Assembly: GCA_028819255.1 (NCBI GenBank)
Contig: JAPPMB010000024.1
Coordinates: 1 to 44,533 of the forward strand
Source: Bryobacterales bacterium
Lineage (GTDB): Bacteria > Acidobacteriota > Terriglobia > Bryobacterales > UBA6623
Reading direction: 5' to 3'
Length of the DNA stretch: 44,533 nucleotides
This document shows positions 1 to 7,959 of this stretch, piece by piece (the first letter of the stretch is position 1; each line of letters starts with the position of its first letter). A program made the translations under genes and the position numbers. The notes under the pieces were generated by a model. That model worked only from the letters and a program-made list of their open reading frames with translations, ran no database searches and was not told the DNA's origin.

Positions 1-1
1 T

Positions 2-730
2 GAGCTTGCAAACGCGCTCGAACTCGAAGTTACCTTTTGTGTTGGGGGAGTCATCTCCCCGTTGTTCAGCAACATCTACATGCGACGCTTCCTGCTGGGC
101 TGGAAGCTGCTGGGCTATGCCCGGCGGCTCGGCGCGGAGATAGTGAACTACGCGGATGACTTCGTGGTCTGCGGGAAGGCCCCGGCGGCAGCGATGCTGG
201 CCGCGGTCGAGCGCATCATGGGGAAACTGCGGTTGCCGCTGAACGCGACGAAGACCCGCTGCCTGCGGACGCCGGAGGAGCCGTTCGAGTTCCTCGGCTA
301 CCGCATCGGACGCAACTACAGCCCGCGCACGGGCCGCGCCTATGTCGGCACACGCCCGAGCGCAGCGAGCGTCCGCAGCATATGCCGCAAGATCAGCGAA
401 CTCACGGCAGCGCGCTACGGACTGCTGGAGCCGGAGCTGGTGGTGGAACGACTGAACCGAGTCATGCTCGGCTGGGCGAACTACTTCCAGCTAGGCCAGG
501 TGAGCCCGGCGTACCGCGCCGTGGACGCGCATGCAGTCAAGCGGCTGCGCCAATGGCTATGTCGGAAGCACAAGGTGAGGACCGGGAAGTACGTGCGCTA
601 CCCGGACGCCAGGCTCAGGGACGACCTGGGCCTGACTCGCCTTGTCCTGCGGACGACTGGTCTCCCGTGGGCGAAGGCAGGATCCCGTCCGAGAGCCGGA
701 TGCGGGGAATCCGCACGTCCGGTTCGATGA
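2..730 (+). CDS. Group II intron reverse transcriptase/maturase, C-terminal part
   Basis: Partial intron-encoded protein that would reverse-transcribe and help splice its own intron RNA. The visible part starts at the GGVISPLFSNIY block of the palm, continues with the catalytic YADD box (coded near 149-160), the FLGYRIG block, and a maturase (GIIM-like) region with LNRVMLGWANYFQLG. The fingers, the first half of the palm and the expected GTPQ ahead of GGVISP are missing: the residues read there (ELEVTFCV) do not fit the family, suggesting a truncation or rearrangement junction. The frame is open to the left edge, so no start codon is assigned. A functional enzyme is unlikely from this copy unless the left flank completes it. 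Confidence 0.85.
   Translation, partial: ELANALELEVTFCVGGVISPLFSNIYMRRFLLGWKLLGYARRLGAEIVNYADDFVVCGKAPAAAMLAAVERIMGKLRLPLNATKTRCLRTPEEPFEFLGYRIGRNYSPRTGRAYVGTRPSAASVRSICRKISELTAARYGLLEPELVVERLNRVMLGWANYFQLGQVSPAYRAVDAHAVKRLRQWLCRKHKVRTGKYVRYPDARLRDDLGLTRLVLRTTGLPWAKAGSRPRAGCGESARPVR
693..725 (+). ncRNA. Group II intron domain V hairpin
   Basis: The 33-base sequence runs from gagccgga to tccggttc. The outer arms pair with one G-U, and an inner stem tgcgg/ccgca closes a short loop, with a small bulge between the stems. This is the characteristic catalytic domain V shape, placed as usual just at the end of the reverse transcriptase frame. It overlaps the last codons of the ORF. Confidence 0.75.
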
Positions 731-902
731 GCGGGGAGAGGAAACGTGACTACGCACGAGGCTCGGTGAGGCACCTACAGAGGGCGAAAGCCGTAGGAAG
801 ACCCGAAAACAGCTGCCACCTCGTCGCTAAGGTGCGCGCGCCTCTCCTCGACTCTACATCATTAATTGGAGCATGGTGGACCAGAGATGCAAGTAAACAT
901 CA

Positions 903-1187
903 TCCGGGAAATGGTTCCGCAAAGGCATCTCCTTGATCGAGACCGTCCAAATGTTCCCCGACGATGCCACCGCCGAACGCCGGTTCGCCTCCATGCGCTG
1001 GCCCCTCGGCCCAGTCTACGCCCATTGCCGCTCCGCCAACGTGCAGTCCGCTTGCGAGCACCCCTTCAAGCCCTATCGCCGCCACCTCTGCCGCAAGCAC
1101 TCCTCCGTGCGCACCGACTCGGTGATGGCAGACACAAAGCTCGGCTACCGCACTTGGGCCCTCGCCATCTCCCTGCTGTCCACCTGA
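903..1187 (+). pseudogene. IS1595 (ISXO2-like) transposase, N-terminal fragment
   Basis: The frame reads KWFRKGISLIETVQMFPDD, then a degenerate zinc ribbon, then SVRTDSVM, KLGYRTWALAISLL and a stop. This order matches the N-terminus of IS1595-family transposases. The zinc ribbon is damaged: the first CxxC has become YAHC and the second pair is incomplete. The DDE-like catalytic domain is absent, an in-frame stop lies upstream at about 894, and no start codon fits the family N-terminus. It is a dead remnant next to the group II intron end. Confidence 0.75.
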
Positions 1188-1278
1188 TTGTGCGATAGGA
1201 CCGTTCAGAACTCCGTTTCGCTCCAGTGCTCAAAGTGCGAGTCCTCCACAGGATCTCGCTCGATAGACCGGGACTCGG

Positions 1279-2295
1279 TCACCGAGTTCGCGAACGCTGG
1301 ATAGCATCCAGAGCGACATCCACAAACGCCGAGTTCCGTGCTTCCGCCAAGATCGTGGCCTCGTCTATTCCGCCGATTCTGCCAAGGACGACGCGAGCAG
1401 GGTATGCGTGGCCACTCCAAGACCAGCGTGCGCATTCAACCAGAGGCGCAAGAGCTCTCCGCAAGATCGCTTCCAGGACACCCGGATCGCGACTCTCTGT
1501 AAGCTCCGACAACAAGAAGACCGCCTTACTTCGGTCGGTCCGCATCTCGGACGACAGCAAGTCCACAAACGTGGCGTATGGAATCGGAGCTTCCAGTTCG
1601 ACCTCCGAGGCGGCCAATACTGAGAGCGCCCTGATGGCGTTGTTGCGGACTGTACGGTCTGGATCAAGGGCACTGTGGGTCAGGGCGTCGATTTGATCCG
1701 CTGAATGAAGACCGAATCCGATTGCATCGACAGCGATTTCTCGGTGGCGAGCAAGGGAGGATCCCCGAGACACTGAGAACAGTTGCGCTGAGTTGCTCAA
1801 GGCGTACTGCCTGATGCGCTGTTGGATCTCGCGGACACCGTCGTCTCGCGAGACCGGATAGCCGAGAGAGCGATCTTCCAAGATCAGCCCCTCTCCCCCT
1901 GACACTGCTTGCTCAACTGCCTGCTCATAGCGGCCGTAGAGGGTCAAGAGGTCAGTGCCCAACTCAATCGGCTCGGTTGGCTGCGGATTCCACCGATCAC
2001 GTGATCCGGAGCCCCCCGACAGACCGATGTAGATCATCCGGTTGCCTGCTTCATCGCAGCAGACAGCATCAACATCGGAAGGGGCTCTACCAAGCAACTC
2101 CTCTATTTCCAACCTGACGAGTTCGTTGGTTTCGCTCGTCCACGGATTCCCAGGTCGAATGGTGAGATTGCTACGTAGTGCATCGATGTCCACGCCTGTA
2201 TGGGCAAAGAAATCGATGGAGCCTATCGTCGGTTGGGCTGCGCAAGCAGCAACTGAAAGAAGTGTTACCACAAATCGCGGGATGAGATTGCTCAT
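1279..2295 (-). CDS. Putative lipoprotein with HEAT-like repeats
   Basis: 338-residue protein with no specific family recognised. The frame stays open far upstream, but the ATG at 2295 is chosen because it begins a short signal sequence (MSNLIPRFVVTLLSVAAC) ending in a lipobox-like VAAC, with a purine-rich gtggagttggag before it. After the signal comes a polar region of about 150 residues. The C-terminal half has alternating helices typical of HEAT or armadillo-like repeats, for example DPDRTVRNNAIRALSVLA and DPGVLEAILRRALAPLV. A periplasmic or outer-membrane scaffold is likely; any catalytic role is unknown. It stands alone between IS remnants, so it may be accessory cargo. Confidence 0.6.
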   Translation of the reverse strand: MSNLIPRFVVTLLSVAACAAQPTIGSIDFFAHTGVDIDALRSNLTIRPGNPWTSETNELVRLEIEELLGRAPSDVDAVCCDEAGNRMIYIGLSGGSGSRDRWNPQPTEPIELGTDLLTLYGRYEQAVEQAVSGGEGLILEDRSLGYPVSRDDGVREIQQRIRQYALSNSAQLFSVSRGSSLARHREIAVDAIGFGLHSADQIDALTHSALDPDRTVRNNAIRALSVLAASEVELEAPIPYATFVDLLSSEMRTDRSKAVFLLSELTESRDPGVLEAILRRALAPLVECARWSWSGHAYPARVVLGRIGGIDEATILAEARNSAFVDVALDAIQRSRTR

Positions 2296-3098
2296 CGGGC
2301 TCCAACTCCACCCGACCTGCTGCAGAACTGCTTCATTCTGACCGAGGCTGCCGGGCATACCTGTCCAGCTAGAGAGGGCCATTCTTCTAATCAGTCTACA
2401 GAAGAGAGCCAAGCTCTCTGGCCCGCGACCCAACACAGGGGCAGCGCGGGTATGATTACGCAGTCTCAGTCCAAGAACGGCACTTTCGCTGCGACGGGTG
2501 ATGAGGTCCGGCAACCCGTTGCGGCCGACCTTGGGACGCGGAGTGTGCGAGCCGGAGAACTGGCGGAGCCGCAGCCGCCGTGATAGCGGGGCCTCGGCCC
2601 GTAGGGCCTTGCCCAAGGTCGACACCGAGTTCAGTCTGCCGTTTCCGGGGGGCCAGCCGGGTTCGCTCGCCTGCCGCCGTCGAACCGTGAAAGTCTCCGG
2701 GCCGCCGATCTGCTTTGCGGCCTCGCCGCGGGTGCTACGTGGAGTCGGGCGATGTCTGGCATCTCCTCTCGCCCCACGCTCCCGAGCGTCCCACGACTGC
2801 AGCATGCCTCTACCGTACACGAGAGCACAGCAGCTTCAGTCTTCCGCGGCCTCATGCTGTTCTTCTTCTCGCTGTCGATACGAGGCACGCCCCGGCCGGG
2901 GGCGAAAACGGAAGAGCAGCTAATTTGGCGGAGAGCTTGCACACGAGTCTCGCCAGCGAACGATCGCTTTCCCCGACCCGGACTAGCCTTGGGGCACGCG
3001 GCACCGGTGACAAGCGGGGCTTGACTGCCCGGGCCCGCGCTGATTCAGACGACTGCATGTTCCAGCTTGGAGGATCAACGCAGTATGCACAGGCGATG
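2296..3098. other. About 800 bp without a recognisable gene
   Basis: Open frames exist on both strands because of high GC, including an upstream extension of the lipoprotein frame to about 2820. None has a recognisable domain, a convincing start or a plausible amino acid composition (runs of Arg, Pro and Ser dominate). The stretch lies between the lipoprotein gene and a truncated transposase and probably contains decayed or recombined DNA. Confidence 0.4.
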
Positions 3099-3683
3099 CT
3101 AGTTTGGTCTGTACCCGACCAACTTGTGTCCGGCCTCAACCGCCAGGCGGTTGATTGCAGCGAGCAGCTCCGGCGCGAGCAAGGCGACATTCCTGGCAAC
3201 CGCGCGGGGCGAGAATGCAGGTGAGTCGGGGAAGTCGTCCAGAGCGAGCATGTCGCGCACGTCCCTGTGATTGCGCGCCAGTTCGTGCAGATGGTGGTCA
3301 TCGCACTTTAGGCTCTGTTTCAATGCGCCCAGTACGAGAATGGCCCACAGAGTTATGCCGGAATCATCCTCGCTGAGCCTGATTTGACGCGGCTGGCTGG
3401 CCGGGCTCCCGGAGGCCGCCCGAGCGGCGTGACAGGAGTCGCTCTCGAAAAGGTGCCTCTCCATGAGTGCCAAGATCTCGGTGCGCAGTTCCTCGTCGCA
3501 GTAGATCCGCTGGATTGCGATGAGAGTCTTCGGTATATCATCGCGGGAGCGGTGATCCAGTTCGATATCTGGGATTGAAACGTGTTCTTGGACTAGATTG
3601 AAATATTCTTCGACAGGGCTATGTAGTTCGCTCCACACACCACTGTATGTTGTGGTTGACATAAGATAGGCATTTGACTCCAC
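3099..3683 (-). pseudogene. ISNCY-type transposase, N-terminal domain only
   Basis: The 194-residue frame carries the N-terminal signature of ISNCY (IS1202/ISDol1-like) transposases: IELDHRSRDDIPKTL, IQRIYCDEELRTEILALMERH, ITLWAILVLGALKQ, LARNHRDVRDML and finally LAAINRLAVEAGHKLVG. A stop follows at once (GYRPN then TAG), where family members continue into the catalytic domain, so the gene is truncated. Two ATGs are possible, at 3683 and 3662; both lie inside the inverted repeat described separately. Without the catalytic domain it cannot be active. Confidence 0.75.
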
Positions 3684-3998
3684 ATTCCACTATATGTTGT
3701 ATTACGAGGCATGCATGGGGATTGCCCGCGGACTCTGAGCGGGTTCGCGGCCGAGCGGGCTTGCCGTGCACACTTGGCTCAACTGCGCTGGTCCGACGGT
3801 TTCGCAATTGCCCGCGCTGCCAATCTGGGACGACCCCTGCCAGCACGCTGGCGCCGCGCTATCACAGACCCGCTCGGCCGCTGGGAGCATAGCCGGCACG
3901 TAGCCGCGAATCCCCCTCAACACAATATATGGTGGTATGTGGAGTCAACTCCTGATCACAACATATAGTGGTGTGTGGAGCGAACTGCATAGCCCTGT
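3613..3998. repeat. Large inverted repeat with four copies of a 23-bp motif
   Basis: The left arm (3613-3654) and right arm (3957-3998) are inverted copies with two differences over the outer 38 positions. A second block (about 3673-3700 and 3922-3949) is also inverted. Each arm holds two direct copies of a 23-bp motif close to ctccacannccactatatgttgt, at 3631-3653 and 3678-3700 on the plus strand and at 3922-3944 and 3958-3980 on the minus strand. The left arm overlaps the start of the ISNCY-type transposase. The right arm, read on the plus strand, encodes the same TTYSGVWSELHSPV segment and then diverges. Likely the ends of two opposed copies or multi-site transposase-binding termini. Confidence 0.7.
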
Positions 3999-4416
3999 TC
4001 TTCGAATCTCATATCGTCAATGATACCCAAACTGTATAGGAAGCGGGGGGCGGGCGACCTTCGTCGAAATGGTTCTGATCTCTAGCTTGAAACATCTCAC
4101 GAGCCCCTTGATTTGGTGAAGTTCGCACCCAATTGTTTCAGATGCGAAGCATTCTCAGGAATTCCGATCACGTAGGCATGAGATGGATCGGTCTATTTCT
4201 CGACACATTTGTGTCGATAGTGACCTACAATGTCAAGCACAATCGGAAGTGAAAATCCTTACGAGTATCACGGAGATCAAGATTGAGAAAGAGTCGGGAC
4301 CTGGCTTTCCTAGATGGCATTGATATTGTGATAGAGCCGAATAAGCCTTGGCATCGCCTGCTGACATAGTCGGAATGCCAGCTCGAAACGCGAGGAAGTA
4401 CACGCAGAGTCAGCAG
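3999..4416. other. Gene-free spacer, AT-richer than its surroundings
   Basis: No frame with a recognisable product. Base composition is visibly lower in GC than the housekeeping part of the window, in keeping with acquired DNA. It lies downstream of the sulfite-oxidase-type gene (minus strand) and beyond the inverted repeat. Confidence 0.4.
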
Positions 4417-5745
4417 TTAGATCACAAAGATCTTGACACTGTCGACTCCAAACCACTCGTACCCCGAAGGATTCCAGTGTACGGAACCGTCGTCCGGCTG
4501 GGATCTGCCAAAGGCATCGAACGCGCGAACTCGGAGTTCTGTGGACGGATCTCGCCAGCTCGGGTATCGGTTGCCGCCGTACCAGAGGGCTGCCTTCCAC
4601 GGATGCCAGCCGTAGCGGCCGAATGGAGCATCGAAATCCACCCGCTGCCAGGTTCTACCGCCGTCCAGGGACAGTTCGATGGCGACAATTTCCGTCCGTC
4701 CGTCATTCCATGCCACACCGCTGATTGTCATCGGGCCGCGCCGGACCCGCTGGTGGTGCAAGGGATTCCAGATGACGCTCTTGATCCTCTGCCTCCAAGT
4801 TGGGTTCGTTGTTTCCGGGGTCACGTCCGGCGCGGTGCCCGGGGCGACTCGGTGTCGGAACGTTCGGTACCGCTGAGCATGGTGGCGACTCATGGATGCC
4901 CGATCCTCGAACCGCAGTCGGCTCAGCCACTTCACATTCATCGAACCGTAGTAGCCGGGAAGCACGAGCCGCAGCGGTCCGCCGTGAACGGACGGAATCG
5001 GCTCGCCGTTCATGTGCGTCGCGAGCAGGGCGGTCTCAAGGACATCAGCGAGTGGGACGCTTTGCTCATAGTCGTCAACCGCCGGACTGGCGGGTGAATC
5101 GCGCCCTTCCGCTGTCAGGAATCGAGCTCTCGGATCCACATGCATTCCCAGGGAATCGAGCAATCGCCTGAGTCGGACTCCCTTCCACCGGAGCTGGCCC
5201 ATGCCTCCCCGCTTCCACTGCGTACCTTTGGTCATGGCGGTTCTGGCGTAGAAGGCGCGTCCGTTGCCAGCGCATTGCAGCACCGCCACGGTCTCCGCTT
5301 GCTGGAGCGGGGCCAAGTCCGAGAAACGCACCGTCCGTGGTGGCGTCACAAGGCCCCCAACTTCGAGATCCCAGCTCGTGGACGGATAGGGGTTGAGTGT
5401 GAGCCCCCCTGGCAGCACTTGGTTGTTCCGAACGAACAACAGCTCCTTGGGAGTCACGCGGTGCCCCTGCAGGAGGTGTATCGGTGTTTCCGCAACTCCG
5501 GTGACTGCGTTGTGTACGATCATCCCCGGGTGCTTGCCCATGGCGGCAAGGAGTCCCTGCGGATCCTGCGCAAAGGTGGGTGGGGTCGGATGGAGGAGAA
5601 CCGGGCCGGCAACCGGCATCCCACCCAGACCGCTCAGGAACCTTCTCCGGCCCAGTCGAGCAGGAGCCCTCCAGCTCCCCGGTAGAGCACCGCGGGCAGG
5701 GGCGGATGACGGATTGCGCGTGCGCAGATCGTGTGGAGCTGACAC
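4417..5745 (-). CDS. Sulfite-oxidase-family molybdopterin oxidoreductase (SoxC/SorA-like), Tat-exported
   Basis: 442 residues, GTG start. A twin-arginine signal (RRRFLSGLGG at about 33-42) implies folded export to the periplasm. The oxidoreductase molybdopterin domain follows, with the conserved Mo-ligand cysteine in LQCAGNGR (Cys158), WKGVRLRRLLDSLG, and HGGPLRLVLPGYYG, then a C-terminal Mo-cofactor dimerisation domain (ISGVAWNDGRTEIVAIELSLDGG). This architecture is that of sulfite dehydrogenases, which oxidise sulfite to sulfate. Usual partners, a c-type cytochrome (SorB/SoxD) or haem subunit, are not adjacent, so the electron acceptor and exact substrate are unknown. It sits alone in a region of mobile-element debris. 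Confidence 0.85.
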   Translation of the reverse strand: MSAPHDLRTRNPSSAPARGALPGSWRAPARLGRRRFLSGLGGMPVAGPVLLHPTPPTFAQDPQGLLAAMGKHPGMIVHNAVTGVAETPIHLLQGHRVTPKELLFVRNNQVLPGGLTLNPYPSTSWDLEVGGLVTPPRTVRFSDLAPLQQAETVAVLQCAGNGRAFYARTAMTKGTQWKRGGMGQLRWKGVRLRRLLDSLGMHVDPRARFLTAEGRDSPASPAVDDYEQSVPLADVLETALLATHMNGEPIPSVHGGPLRLVLPGYYGSMNVKWLSRLRFEDRASMSRHHAQRYRTFRHRVAPGTAPDVTPETTNPTWRQRIKSVIWNPLHHQRVRRGPMTISGVAWNDGRTEIVAIELSLDGGRTWQRVDFDAPFGRYGWHPWKAALWYGGNRYPSWRDPSTELRVRAFDAFGRSQPDDGSVHWNPSGYEWFGVDSVKIFVI

Positions 5746-6033
5746 CGCCAGTGGATGATACCACTCGACCGATCCGAATTCATAATGACCCTGTCACGAG
5801 ACAGCTGCCTGTGTTGGCCGGCAGCTGGTCTTGCGCACCTCAACTTGGACTCCTTGTCGTACGACATATGCATTCCGTTACCCATCCAATGCATCAAGCG
5901 TGAAATCCGTGTTATATTATCTGGAAAACTGGACATGTGGACTATAAATTATATCTCTATCCAAGATGATGAATTTTCTCATCTATTTACAGCATGAAAG
6001 AGTGATATTGACAAGAGATATTTCTCGCCCCTA
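5746..6033. other. AT-rich intergenic region
   Basis: Between two minus-strand genes. It is the most AT-rich stretch of the window (for example ataaattatatctctatcc near 5943), so it could hold the promoter of the sulfite-oxidase-type gene. No clear -35/-10 pair or terminator was identified. Confidence 0.3.
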
Positions 6034-7941
6034 CTATGAGGAAGTACGGGGCGATAGCTCCGCTTGTTCCGGCAGTATACGCACCACAATCCTGTCGATT
6101 GCGGCGAGGATCCTATCGGCTGTTAGGCGGTCTACCACAGCATTGTAGAGTTTCACCCGTGTTGCGGATGCGTCCTCGTCTATGCATCGCTGCACAGCCT
6201 CGGATGAAGCATCTTCTGCCGCTCCACAATAATCCGCCAGCTTGGCGTGGTGTTGGTTGTCGCTGTCAAACCGTGGAATGGGAACCCGCCGCCAAGGGTG
6301 CAAATGAAAATCGCGGCCGCTGTCCCTCGATTCGAAAAACGCACGTCTCAGACAGGGAGCGTTCAGCACCGCCGTCAGGAAGCCCGCTTCGCGCTCACAC
6401 GACGCAACATACCAGTACGGAGTGTCGTTCACGAAGCCCGTTCCCGGACTGCTTCGAGCCGCCCGCATGATGTCTCCTGACTTCGGATACAGCACCATCT
6501 GCATTCGGCCTGTCCGGGAGTGCGGTTGCGCAGAAAGCCTTCGATAGAAGTCAAGCCGCCTGGCCAGTGTTCTTGGTGTGGCCTTCCCCTTGCCGCGGAA
6601 CCTTCGGTAGACCTCATTCAGCTTCTGCCACCCGAATTCGTCAGGCGCTGAGTCGAGATCCAGTCGGCCCTGCGTGTCCACCGGAACAATCGCCTTCGAG
6701 TGTCTGGTCGTAGCTATGAACGGAAGCATTTCAGGTGACCTGTACAGCGTTCTGAGCCAACGATCTGGAATCTCGACTTCTTGGGGTGAGACCGAGCTCC
6801 ATGGACGTTGGCTCGATCTCCGGGTTCGCACCCGGATTCGTCCATGGCGCACAGGAAAGACACTCTCTGCAAGGACCAGAACATGCGGGAGAATCGTGGC
6901 TCCCTGCTGGAACGCGCTCGTGCCGTAGTCCGACGGCGCTTGGGGAAGCGGCTCGGGTGCCTTGACAAACCGGATCTCCTGCCGAACCGCTGACCAGAGA
7001 TCTTGGGGTCTCGGCTTCCTTGGAAGTCTCTGCGTTCCCGGCCCAAGGCGCAGCTGTGCCTCTAGCCTCCGCGCGACAACCCGAGCCTTCGTTTCCGCAT
7101 GCCTGGCCCCCGAGGTAGGCCCTTCCGAACTAAGCGGTCTGTTCATCACTAGCAGGCAGCACCGTCTCGCGTCGCCTCCCCCGAACGGCTGAAGAGACTC
7201 GAGGTCCACCGATTGGACAAGCTCCTTGCCCAGCCGTTCGCGCGACAGCGCCCAGTGACCGGACCTGAGGGCGGACTTCTTCACCAACCACACCGCCGGG
7301 TCCCTCTGCGGGTTGCGCAGGTATAGCTCTCTTGCACGCAGCACGAAGAACGCCGCGATGTCAAGGTGCGGAGACTGCCGGCCGCCCACCTGCAAGGCGA
7401 GATCCTTGCCCAGTGTCTCCATGACGCGCTTCCGCTGGGGCTCCTGTATGGTTGACCGCTTGACCCACGGCGGATTGGCTACGATTCGGTCCACCTTCCG
7501 TTCCGAGAGCAGGTGAGGTGCGGCAAGGTTGACTGCGTACCAGGTCCAGACTCCATTTCCCTCGTCGCCAATCGCTACGGTCAAGTCGGCTCTGCACTGT
7601 TCCAACTCGCTTCGGTGACGTTGGGCGACGCTGCTCAGTACGGCCCGCGGCACAGATTCGCCGGCAACGGCGGCTTCCACCAGCTGCCTCATGTTGTCGT
7701 TGAATCCGTCTTGCCGAACAAATTCCTCCGGGATCAGGATCGTGTGCCCCCTCGGCGTCACGAGCCGCATTGAATCCTTGGCGAACAGGGAATCCCGATC
7801 CCTCTCGGCAAGCAGAGAATCCCCGAGGTGGACCCGAATCGCAGATTCGCCTGCCGAGGGCTGCGCCGGAAGGACGCGCATCAGGTTCGCTCTCGCAATC
7901 TCGACGGCCACGGGATGAACGTCGATCCCGTAAAGCAGCAA
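6034..7941 (-). CDS. Eco57I/type IIG-like restriction-modification enzyme, C-terminal part after an in-frame stop
   Basis: 635 residues read from a TTG; in truth the continuation, in the same frame, of the gene part at 7960-9171. It opens with LLYGIDVHPVAVEIARANLMRVLP, the family segment that follows motif I, and carries the catalytic N6-adenine motif NPPW (about 156-159), then a long C-terminal region expected to contain target recognition. Only six codons (RADVVS) and one TAG separate the two halves. Independent translation from TTG 7941 is unlikely, and alone this part lacks the AdoMet-binding motif. Probably one gene inactivated by a nonsense mutation, unless the stop is suppressed or an assembly error. 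Confidence 0.8.
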   Translation of the reverse strand: MLLYGIDVHPVAVEIARANLMRVLPAQPSAGESAIRVHLGDSLLAERDRDSLFAKDSMRLVTPRGHTILIPEEFVRQDGFNDNMRQLVEAAVAGESVPRAVLSSVAQRHRSELEQCRADLTVAIGDEGNGVWTWYAVNLAAPHLLSERKVDRIVANPPWVKRSTIQEPQRKRVMETLGKDLALQVGGRQSPHLDIAAFFVLRARELYLRNPQRDPAVWLVKKSALRSGHWALSRERLGKELVQSVDLESLQPFGGGDARRCCLLVMNRPLSSEGPTSGARHAETKARVVARRLEAQLRLGPGTQRLPRKPRPQDLWSAVRQEIRFVKAPEPLPQAPSDYGTSAFQQGATILPHVLVLAESVFPVRHGRIRVRTRRSSQRPWSSVSPQEVEIPDRWLRTLYRSPEMLPFIATTRHSKAIVPVDTQGRLDLDSAPDEFGWQKLNEVYRRFRGKGKATPRTLARRLDFYRRLSAQPHSRTGRMQMVLYPKSGDIMRAARSSPGTGFVNDTPYWYVASCEREAGFLTAVLNAPCLRRAFFESRDSGRDFHLHPWRRVPIPRFDSDNQHHAKLADYCGAAEDASSEAVQRCIDEDASATRVKLYNAVVDRLTADRILAAIDRIVVRILPEQAELSPRTSS

Positions 7942-7959
7942 TGAAACGACGTCAGCCCT

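Larger units (their letters stand above)
1..857 (+). mobile_element. 3' part of a group II intron (truncated)
   Basis: The segment holds the C-terminal half of an intron-encoded reverse transcriptase, a domain V hairpin just past its coding end, and downstream a pyrimidine-rich stretch ending in cctcgactctac near 857. In related bacterial introns a similar stretch closes domain VI. The purine-rich ggggagagg after domain V (about 734-742) could pair with cctctcc at 841-847. The 5' half of the intron is not in the window. The residues before GGVISP do not look like reverse transcriptase, so the element may be cut at about position 44. The exact 3' boundary is inferred. Confidence 0.6.

Noticed and set aside
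2498..3098. Several medium-length frames on both strands
   Set aside because: No start context, no domain and unusual composition; they cannot be told from random GC-rich frames.
3711..3956. Frame between the arms of the inverted repeat as a cargo gene
   Set aside because: About 80 codons, no domain, no ribosome binding site, and the C-terminal part runs into the repeat arm.
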